Of a DNA stretch of 64,000 nucleotides, positions 1-6,730 are shown one piece after another. The position numbers and the translations under genes are program-made. The DNA is from Methylorubrum thiocyanatum (GTDB lineage Bacteria > Pseudomonadota > Alphaproteobacteria > Rhizobiales > Beijerinckiaceae). The DNA lies in NCBI GenBank assembly GCA_014138645.1, contig JACJIB010000002.1:248001-312000 (forward strand). The letters run 5' to 3'. The notes under the pieces were generated by a model. That model did not search any database and was not told where the DNA came from. It worked only from the letters and a program-made list of their open reading frames with translations. Position 1 is the first letter of the stretch, and each line of letters starts with the position of its first letter.

Positions 1-54
1 CGCGGGGGGAGCGCGGCGATGTGCGCGCCGGCCATCTCCCCGGCCGGCCGGTGA
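1..54 (+). CDS. C-terminal tail of the gene upstream of mnhB (partial)
   Basis: An open frame entering from the left edge ends at TGA 52-54. The GTG at 51 of the next gene overlaps this stop as GTGA, the same coupling seen at the mnhB/mnhC and mnhC/mnhD junctions. This suggests a real upstream gene of the same operon, most likely another Mrp subunit. Only 17 codons are visible, so the product cannot be identified. Confidence 0.45.
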   Translation, partial: RGGSAAMCAPAISPAGR

Positions 55-539
55 TCCCGCGGGCCGACGCCACGGTGCTCGTCTGCCGGGTGGCCGCGAC
101 CCTGACCCTGCTGTTCGGGATCTCCGTGGCGCTCCACGGGATGACGACGCCCGGCGGCGGCTTCCAGGGCGGGGTGATCGCGGCCTCGGGCCTGCTGCTG
201 CTCTATCTCGGCGAGGGCTATGCCGGCTGGCGTACCCTGGTCCCCTCTCCGGTGCTCGCCGCCATGGAGGGCAGCGGCGCCGTGCTGTTCGTGCTCTGCG
301 CCGGGCTGCCGCTGATCGCCGGCCATCCCGCCCTGACGAACGGGCTGCCCCTGGGCGAATGGAAGGATCTCTATTCCGGCGGCCTGATGATCGCGGTGAA
401 CGCCGCGGTCGCGCTCTCGGTCACCGGCAGCTTCGGCCTGCTGCTGGTGGAGTTCCTGGAGGAGACCCGCGAGCCCGCCGATGCGCCGGCCTCCAACGAG
501 GCGGACCACGAGGACGGGACCATGAGGGCGCGGACATGA
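51..539 (+). CDS. mnhB: Mrp-type Na+/H+ antiporter subunit B (MnhB)
   Basis: This is an integral membrane subunit of the multi-subunit Mrp cation/proton antiporter. The family hallmark, HGMTTPGGGFQGGVI, follows the first membrane helix, and about four hydrophobic segments fill the protein (162 aa). GTG 51 is preferred as the start because it overlaps the upstream stop (GTGA), matching the overlaps in the rest of the operon. GTG 21, preceded by a GGGGGAG run, is an alternative, and an origin left of the window cannot be excluded. The stop overlaps the mnhC start (ATGA, 536-539). MnhE, F and G do not follow mnhD, so they should lie upstream of the window in an E-F-G-x-B-C-D order. Confidence 0.85.
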   Translation: MIPRADATVLVCRVAATLTLLFGISVALHGMTTPGGGFQGGVIAASGLLLLYLGEGYAGWRTLVPSPVLAAMEGSGAVLFVLCAGLPLIAGHPALTNGLPLGEWKDLYSGGLMIAVNAAVALSVTGSFGLLLVEFLEETREPADAPASNEADHEDGTMRART

Positions 540-898
540 CCCTCCTGCCCTGGCTCGTCGCGGCCTGGCTGTTCGCCGTCGGCCTCTACGGTCTCGTCAC
601 CTCACGCCACTACGTGCATCTCGTCGGCTGCCTCACCGTGTGCCAGTCGGCGACCTACGTGCTGCTCCTCGGGATCGGCTACGTTCACGAGGCTGGGCCG
701 CCGGTCTTCTACGACCACCCGCCCGGCACGCCCGCGGTCGATCCCGTGGTGCAGGCGCTGGTGCTCACCGACATCGTCGTCGGCGCCGCCGTCACGGCCC
801 TGCTGCTCGCCATCGCGATCCAGGTGCAGCGCCGCCGCGGTACCCTCGACCCGCAGGCCTTGCGTCCCTTGCGTCCGCCGCCCTCCGCCGCCGAATGA
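536..898 (+). CDS. mnhC: Mrp-type Na+/H+ antiporter subunit C (MnhC, NuoK-like)
   Basis: A 120-aa protein with three membrane helices, homologous to NuoK of complex I, expected to form part of the ion path of the Mrp complex in the inner membrane. The conserved stretch DPVVQALVLTDIVVGAAVTA is the family signature and aligns with the DPVPQALVLTALVIS segment of the second MnhC in this window (41796-42164). The start overlaps the mnhB stop and the stop overlaps the mnhD start, both as ATGA, which implies translational coupling. Confidence 0.88.
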   Translation: MTLLPWLVAAWLFAVGLYGLVTSRHYVHLVGCLTVCQSATYVLLLGIGYVHEAGPPVFYDHPPGTPAVDPVVQALVLTDIVVGAAVTALLLAIAIQVQRRRGTLDPQALRPLRPPPSAAE

Positions 899-2649
899 GC
901 CTCGCCGAAACCCTCCTGCCCGTTGCGGTGCTGCTGCCGCTCGGCGTCGCGACGTTGCTGCTGGCGCTGGCCCACTGGCTGCCGCCGCGGCTGCCGAAGC
1001 TCGTGGCGATCCTCGTGGCGCTCGCCGTCTGCGCTTTCTGCGTGCTGCTGGCCCGCGCGAGCCTCGACGGGCCGGTGCGGCACTGGTTCGGCGGCTGGAC
1101 GCCCGACGCTGCGGGGCGGCCCGGCGTGGTCCTCGGCATCGGCTTCCAGGCCGATCCGGCGAGCGCGGCGCTCGCCGCCTTCTGCGGCCTGCTGTTCGCC
1201 GCCGCCTTCGTCTTCGCCTGGGGCTATTTCGACACCGAGCACGCGCATTTCCACGTGCTGATGCTGCTCTTCCTCGCGGCGATGACCGGCTTCTGCCTGA
1301 CCCGCGACCTGTTCAACCTGTTCGTCTGGTTCGAGCTGATGAGCGTGGCGGCCTTCGCGCTCACCGCCTACCCGCTCGGCCGCAGTGCGCTCGAAGGCGC
1401 CTTCAACTTCACGATCACCAACGCGCTGGCGAGCTTCCTGCTGCTCGCCGGCACCGGCCTGCTCTATGCCCGCACCGGCACCTTCGACTTCGCGACCATG
1501 GGCGCGGCCCTGGCCCGGACCGGTGCCGACCCGGTGCTCATCGCGGGCTTCGTGCTGGTGGCCGCCGCGCTCCTGACCAAGGCGGCGATCCTGCCCTTCC
1601 ATCTCTGGCTCGCCGACGCCCACGCGGTGGCGCCGAGCCCGGTCTCGGTGATCTTCTCCGGTGCGATGGTCAGCCTCGCCCTGTTCGGCCTCGCCAAGCT
1701 CGTCGCCCAGGTCTTTCCCGGGAATGCCGAGGTGATGGGCCTCGTCCACGGCCTGCTGCACGGGCTCGGGCTCGCCACCGCCCTTGTGGCCGGCCTGACG
1801 GCCTTCGCGCAGCGTCACCTCAAGCGGCTGCTCGCCTTCTCCACCATCGCGCATATGGGCATCATGCTGACGGCCCTGGCCGACGGGAGCGGCACCGCGA
1901 CCGCGGGGCTCCTGCTCTACATCCTCGGCCACGGCCTGACGAAGGGCGCCCTGTTCATGGCCGCCGGCATCCTGCTCGCCCTGCGGCGCTCGGCGGACGA
2001 GATCGTGCTCTACGGCCGGGGCCGGGGTCTGTGGGCGCCGGCGCTGGCCACGGGTCTGGGCGGACTCCTGCTCGGCGGCCTGCCGCTCGGGCTGATGCAC
2101 GGGGCGACCGGCCTCATGGATCTGTCCGCGGGCGTCCTGGACCGGGTGGTCGTGGCGCTGGCCTCCGCGCTCACCGGCGCCGCGGTCCTGCGCGCCGCCG
2201 CCCGCATCTTCCTGCGCGCCAGCGGCGTGCCGGGGCCGGAACTTCTGGCGCCGACCGAGCGCGAGCACGAGAAGCCCGACCGCCCGCTCTGGCTGATGGC
2301 GCTTCCGGCGCTCACGCTCGTCGCCCTCGCCCTGGTTCCGCCTGCGGCTGTGAGGCCCTTCCTCGGTGCGGCGGCGGCGCGCCTGCGCGATCCGTCGCTC
2401 CCGCCCCTCGCCCTGCCCGAGGCCGGTTCGCTCGATCTCGCCCCGCTGCTGCTGACGGCGGTCCTGTTCGCCTTCGCGCTCCTGCGTCGCCGGGCCGTGC
2501 GGCCCCTGAGCCGGGCGGTGACGCGCAGCGAGCGGACGGGCTTCCGCGCGCTCCAGGCGCTGCATAGCGGCTTGGTCGGCGACTACGTGGCGTGGATGGC
2601 GGTGGGGCTGGCGCTGTTCGCCCTCGCCGCCGCGGTCTCAGCGGGGTGA
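895..2649 (+). CDS. mnhD: Mrp-type Na+/H+ antiporter subunit D (MnhD, NuoM/N-like)
   Basis: This large 14-helix-type subunit (584 aa) is related to the proton-pumping NuoL/M/N subunits of complex I. The key glutamate in NLFVWFELMSVAAF and the lysine in LTKAAILPFHLWLADAH, both part of the conserved proton path, are present. It has an unusually long C-terminal part after the antiporter core (from about residue 400), with several more helices and a charged loop. It ends the operon: no mnhE/F/G follows and the next gene is a lipase. It is clearly different in length and sequence from the other MnhD at 40195-41799. Confidence 0.88.
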   Translation: MSLAETLLPVAVLLPLGVATLLLALAHWLPPRLPKLVAILVALAVCAFCVLLARASLDGPVRHWFGGWTPDAAGRPGVVLGIGFQADPASAALAAFCGLLFAAAFVFAWGYFDTEHAHFHVLMLLFLAAMTGFCLTRDLFNLFVWFELMSVAAFALTAYPLGRSALEGAFNFTITNALASFLLLAGTGLLYARTGTFDFATMGAALARTGADPVLIAGFVLVAAALLTKAAILPFHLWLADAHAVAPSPVSVIFSGAMVSLALFGLAKLVAQVFPGNAEVMGLVHGLLHGLGLATALVAGLTAFAQRHLKRLLAFSTIAHMGIMLTALADGSGTATAGLLLYILGHGLTKGALFMAAGILLALRRSADEIVLYGRGRGLWAPALATGLGGLLLGGLPLGLMHGATGLMDLSAGVLDRVVVALASALTGAAVLRAAARIFLRASGVPGPELLAPTEREHEKPDRPLWLMALPALTLVALALVPPAAVRPFLGAAAARLRDPSLPPLALPEAGSLDLAPLLLTAVLFAFALLRRRAVRPLSRAVTRSERTGFRALQALHSGLVGDYVAWMAVGLALFALAAAVSAG

Positions 2650-2776
2650 GAGCCAGGAGCCGCCCCCGTCACCGCCTTTCTTCTCCATGCATCGCAAACC
2701 GCGTCCGCCGGGTTCCCGAACACGGGACCGGCCGCGCGCATGGTCCCCGCCGGACAAGCAAAGGCCTTCTCGACGC

Positions 2777-3802
2777 ATGGAATCGACGTCACCCACCCGC
2801 GACCTCGCCCTCGTCTTCGGCGGCGGCAACGCGCTCGGCGCCTATCATGCCGGGGCCTTCGAGGTTCTTCAGGCCCGCGGCCTCCGGCCGGATCGGCTGG
2901 TGGGCGCCTCCATGGGGGCGGTCACCGGCGCGATCATCGCCGGCAACGCGCCGGAGGACCGGATCGAGCGGCTCCACCGCTTCTGGAACGAGGCGACCCT
3001 GCAGACCGGCCTTCCCGGAACACATCTGCTGAAGCCGCGCCAGTACTACAACGCCCTGCACTCGCTCCTGACCCTGGCCTGGGGGCGGCCGAGCATCTTC
3101 ACGCACCGCTATCCCGGCCTGTGGTCGGCGCTGCCCTGGGTGCCCAACGACGTCGCCCTGTTCGATCATCGGCCCCTGCTCGCGACGCTGGAACGGCTGG
3201 TCGATTTCGAGCGCCTGAACCGGGCCGAGATCCGGCTCACAATCGCCTGCATCGACGTGGCGACCGGTGAGGAGGTGTTCTTCGACAACACCCGCCAGAC
3301 GATCCGGCCCGAGCACATCCTGGCGAGCGCCGCCCTGCTCCCGGCCTTCCCGCCGGTCGAGGTGGACGGGCGGCTGTTGTGCGATGCCGGCTACACCAAC
3401 AACCTGCCCCTCGATCCGCTGTTCGATCCCGAGCCGACCCGCGACCTGCTCTGCATCGCCCTCGACCTGTTCTGCCTGCGTGCCGACCGGCCGCGTTCCC
3501 TCGATGCCGTGCTGGAGCGGGCCAACGATCTCATCTTCGCCAGCGCCGCCCGGCGCGCGGTCACCGGGCTCGCGCGCACCTACGCCCTGCGCGAGCGGCT
3601 CGATCCGGACGGACCCGTCGCGACGCTGCTGCACCTCGTCTACCGGGCCGGTGCCGACCAGCTCGCCTCGAAGAGCTTCGACTTCTCGCCCTCGTCGATC
3701 CGCGACCGATGGCAGGCGGGCGCAAGCGACATGGAGCGGGGACTCGACCAGCTGGCCGCGCTGCCGCCCGCGCCGGGGCGCTTCCATTACGCGTGCACGT
3801 GA
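2777..3802 (+). CDS. Patatin-like phospholipase family protein
   Basis: A 341-aa serine lipid acyl hydrolase of the patatin fold, probably acting on phospholipids or other acyl esters. The three family blocks are present near the N-terminus: the oxyanion loop GGGNALGAYHAG, the nucleophile elbow GASMG, and the Asp of the Ser-Asp dyad in DAGYTNNLP (DAG in place of the usual DGG). ATG 2777 gives a protein beginning just before the oxyanion loop, as usual; the open frame extends to 2687 but that extension is Arg/Pro-rich and unlikely to be coding. No signal peptide is evident, so it is probably cytoplasmic or membrane-associated. Substrate unknown. Confidence 0.85.
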   Translation: MESTSPTRDLALVFGGGNALGAYHAGAFEVLQARGLRPDRLVGASMGAVTGAIIAGNAPEDRIERLHRFWNEATLQTGLPGTHLLKPRQYYNALHSLLTLAWGRPSIFTHRYPGLWSALPWVPNDVALFDHRPLLATLERLVDFERLNRAEIRLTIACIDVATGEEVFFDNTRQTIRPEHILASAALLPAFPPVEVDGRLLCDAGYTNNLPLDPLFDPEPTRDLLCIALDLFCLRADRPRSLDAVLERANDLIFASAARRAVTGLARTYALRERLDPDGPVATLLHLVYRAGADQLASKSFDFSPSSIRDRWQAGASDMERGLDQLAALPPAPGRFHYACT

Positions 3803-4466
3803 CGCGGCAGGCGGCCGCTACGGGTCCCCGATGAGGCCGCGGCTCACGGCCGGCTTCGGATCGAGTCGAGAGCGGAAACAGCGGCACTCGGGCGAGAGCA
3901 TTGCTTGGGCGAAAGGCCAGGGGCCGCTGCCTAGCCCGGCGGGTCTCTCACGCAGGCAAGCGGGCCGAGCGTCGCCCCCGGTTCGGTGCCCCTCGGCTTC
4001 GCACGGATTACGCCGGTCCGAACGGGCGCAGCCACCGGCCGGGTGCCGTCCAACCCGCGGCTGGTCGCAGCTGATGGCCGCGTACGAGTCCCGACCCGCT
4101 GACAGAAACGATCCGGAACGGCGATCGCCGCGCGGGGATGGAGGGCGGTCTCGACCGCGTATCCAGGCGACAGGCTGCGCATCCCGCGACCGCGCCTTCG
4201 TCGATATTGCCGCGAAGCCGAGTTCGTCGTGTCGAAACCGGGAAGCGGTCGCGAAGATCCGGATAACGTATCTTATTATATGGTAGAAAATGACTATCCT
4301 GCTTGTGATATTTTTACAACATTTAGTCGAAAGGGAAACTCGGCAATTTCATCGTTAAAAAATTGTCTTGCCTCCACTAATTATTTCGCCCGATTGTCAT
4401 TTTGCGGATCATTCCTCGCCCGCGTGTATCCGCCGTGCATCCATGTCTCGCTGGAAGCTTCTAAAA
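3803..4466 (+). other. Gene-free stretch with an AT-rich patch
   Basis: No convincing gene is seen here on either strand; the open frames are shadows with atypical composition. From about 4258 to 4440 the sequence becomes markedly AT-rich with runs of T and A, unlike the roughly 70 percent GC surroundings. This patch lies directly before the coiled-coil gene at 4467 and probably holds its promoter, but no confident -35/-10 pair could be fixed. Confidence 0.4.
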
Positions 4467-4985
4467 ATGGATATCGTCAAGAAGATGCGCTGGGAGCGTC
4501 CACTCGATCTTGATCGATCCGAGTCTCAAAACATGCCGCTTGTGTCTCACGAAGCTCCGAAATCGCCCGATAGCCTGACGAGTATTCTACGGCTCGTTCA
4601 ATCGGACACCGAGGCAAGCGCGGCCCCGGCGGCGGCATCCCCCTCCTCCTCTCAGGATTGGGCGAACCTGATCGAGCGCGTGCGCGCCGCCGCGCATCGG
4701 ACCCGCGAGGTCGAGGCGCAGGCCCAGGAGCAGGAGCAGCGGGTGCACGAGTTGCTGGAGCGCGTCCGCGACGACATCAAGCTGGCCAGCGAGCGAGTCC
4801 GTGCGGCCGAAGCGAGGGCGTCCAACGTGCAGGCGCAGGCCGAGCAGCGCATCCGGGCGGCGGAAGAGCGGGCCGAGGCCGCGGAGGAGCGGGCGCGCAT
4901 CGCCGAGGACTGGCTGAAGCAGGTGCACGAGGCCATCGTCAGCGAGTTCTCGACCCTCACCGAGGTGCCGTCGAAGGCGGCGTGA
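4467..4985 (+). CDS. Coiled-coil protein of unknown function
   Basis: The product (172 aa) is not a family I recognise. Roughly residues 65-150 form a long, uninterrupted Ala/Glu/Arg/Gln-rich heptad pattern (for example RAAEARASNVQAQAEQRIR), predicted to be a coiled coil. There is no signal peptide or membrane helix. ATG 4467 is chosen because GGAAG lies nine bases upstream; ATG 4443 is an in-frame alternative adding eight residues. The first 30 codons are less GC-rich than the rest. It stands next to polysaccharide flippase and polymerase-like genes, so a scaffold or regulatory role in that locus is possible but unproven. Confidence 0.6.
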   Translation: MDIVKKMRWERPLDLDRSESQNMPLVSHEAPKSPDSLTSILRLVQSDTEASAAPAAASPSSSQDWANLIERVRAAAHRTREVEAQAQEQEQRVHELLERVRDDIKLASERVRAAEARASNVQAQAEQRIRAAEERAEAAEERARIAEDWLKQVHEAIVSEFSTLTEVPSKAA

Positions 4986-4993
4986 CGCCGTCG

Positions 4994-5015
4994 CCCGCGC
5001 GATCGATCGCGCGGG
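4994..5015. terminator. Perfect 22-nt palindrome, candidate terminator
   Basis: Eleven bases on each side pair perfectly (CCCGCGCGATC and its complement), starting 9 bases after the coiled-coil gene stop. A strong hairpin at a 3' end fits a terminator, but no T-run follows, so it might instead be a protein-binding site or an mRNA-stabilising stem. Confidence 0.4.
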
Positions 5016-5157
5016 TGCCTCTTGCCGGATCGATCGCGGGCTCGACGCGCGGATCATCGGCGGAGCGCTGCGTCTGTCCTGCCCATCGATCGGGGTTTCG
5101 AAAGGACGAGTCCTTTCGTGGCTCCAGGGCAGAGCCCTGGTTGAAGGGATCCCGGAT

Positions 5158-6486
5158 TTACGCCGCCTGGAGCCCGCCGAGTGTATCCGACGGGCGCGCC
5201 TTGAGGACGCGCCGCAGCAGACCGGCAAGGACGAGGCACACGAGCACCTCCGCCGCGATCGCGACGCCGAGCAGGCCCTCGATGCCGAACCAGCGCACCG
5301 CCGGGTAGACGAAAGCGAGGTTGATGGCCGCCGCCGCCGCCGTGGCGGCGAAGACCGCGCCGGTCCGCTCCAAGGCGCGGAAGGCGCAGATCTGCGCGAA
5401 GGACACCAGCGAGACCGGGAACAGCAGCGAGTACCACGCCACCACCCAGGCATAGGCGGCCATGCCGGGTCCGAACGCCGCCGCGAGCAGGCTCTTGCCG
5501 GTGAGCGCCAGCAGCGCCGTGAAGCCCAGGCCCCCGGCAAAGCCGATGGCGGCGGTGACGCCGATGACCGGCAGGAGGCCATCGAGGCCGCGCTGCGCCA
5601 GCGCCCGGCCGGCGATGGGCGGGACGATGTTCTCCAGGGCGTCGCGGATCAGGTTGAGCACGCCGAGGATGCTCTGCGCCGCGCGCAGCACGCCGATCAG
5701 CGTCACGCCGAGGAGCGCGCCCGCGATCAGCAGGCCGCCATAGCCGCTGAGCCACTGCATCAGCCCGGTCAGAACCAGCCAGCGGCCGGACTGCCATTGC
5801 CGCCGGCTCGCCGCGCCGAACGCGCCCGCCCGCCACGCCAGCGCTCCTCGGAAGGGGATGGCGCAGAGGCAGGACAGGGCGGCCGAGGCGGCGATGACCT
5901 CCAGGGCGTGGGCCGGCGTGAGCATCGCGCTGCGGCTGAGCAGGATCAGCGCCGCGAGCTTGACCCCTTGATTGAGCGCATCGATCCCCAGCACCACCGG
6001 TGGCCGGCCGCGGGCGAAGAGATAGCGTCGGCAGAAGTCCTGGGCGAGATGGGCGGCGCAGGCGGTGCCCGCGGCGAGCGCGAGCGTCCGGTCGCCGAAG
6101 GCCAGGGCGAGGCCGATCGCGACGGCGCTGCCGGCGAGCGCCAGGAAGGCGGCCTCATGGACGAGGACGATGGCGTAGTAGGCGTGCCGCGCCTCGCCCG
6201 GCAGCCCCGGTCCGATGCTGATCATCGGGCAGACGACGAGGCCGAGTTGCAGGCTGACCGTGAGCAGCACCGCGATCCAGGCGGTCGAGAACAGGCCGAA
6301 CGCCTCCAGCCCGAGGGCATGGGCCAGCACGATGGTGGTGGCGAAGTTGCACGCACTCACCAGCGCCTGATCGGCGACGGAGAGCGCCGGACCTGCGGCG
6401 CCGCGCCCACCTCCCGCGAAGATCCCACGGCAGGCGCCGGCCAAGGCAGGGGCCAAGGCACGGAGGTCGCGCGGATAGGCGGGCAT
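5158..6486 (-). CDS. Polysaccharide flippase, Wzx/MATE-like membrane protein
   Basis: A 442-aa integral membrane protein with about 12 hydrophobic segments spread over its length, arranged as in the lipid-linked oligosaccharide flippases (Wzx/MVF superfamily). Such proteins move undecaprenyl-linked repeat units across the inner membrane for O-antigen or exopolysaccharide assembly. ATG 6486 is preferred over the upstream open extension, which is Pro/Ser-rich and not membrane-like. It is transcribed divergently from the polymerase/ligase-like gene at 6731, with a 244-base shared promoter region. The family is assigned from topology and context, not from a catalytic motif. Confidence 0.7.
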   Translation of the reverse strand: MPAYPRDLRALAPALAGACRGIFAGGGRGAAGPALSVADQALVSACNFATTIVLAHALGLEAFGLFSTAWIAVLLTVSLQLGLVVCPMISIGPGLPGEARHAYYAIVLVHEAAFLALAGSAVAIGLALAFGDRTLALAAGTACAAHLAQDFCRRYLFARGRPPVVLGIDALNQGVKLAALILLSRSAMLTPAHALEVIAASAALSCLCAIPFRGALAWRAGAFGAASRRQWQSGRWLVLTGLMQWLSGYGGLLIAGALLGVTLIGVLRAAQSILGVLNLIRDALENIVPPIAGRALAQRGLDGLLPVIGVTAAIGFAGGLGFTALLALTGKSLLAAAFGPGMAAYAWVVAWYSLLFPVSLVSFAQICAFRALERTGAVFAATAAAAAINLAFVYPAVRWFGIEGLLGVAIAAEVLVCLVLAGLLRRVLKARPSDTLGGLQAA

Positions 6487-6730
6487 GCGGAGTCCGGATG
6501 AGGGGGAAGACGGCCGGAAGGCTGGCCCGCCGAGCCTAGTCGAGGCCGGTCCGGGCACCACGCGGACATCGGGAGAGGCTCAGGCCGTTTCCTCGATCGT
6601 TCGGGGTACGCCCGAAGTACGGGCCGGCGCGCTCCCGATGCGCCGCCGGCCGCGATTGTCACCGGGCGTGCCGCTCGCGAAGACTGATCCCCGACCGGGC
6701 CGGTGGGCGGCTGGCGATGGGCGGGTCTTC

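Noticed and set aside
709..2565. A 618-codon open frame on the minus strand across mnhD
   Set aside because: It is antisense to a well-supported MnhD gene, is dominated by Arg, Gln, Glu and Gly from GC-rich reverse codons, and has no domain or ribosome site.
4229..4513. A 94-codon plus-strand frame in the AT-rich patch before the coiled-coil gene
   Set aside because: It has no ribosome site, mixed composition and overlaps the better-supported coiled-coil gene in another frame.
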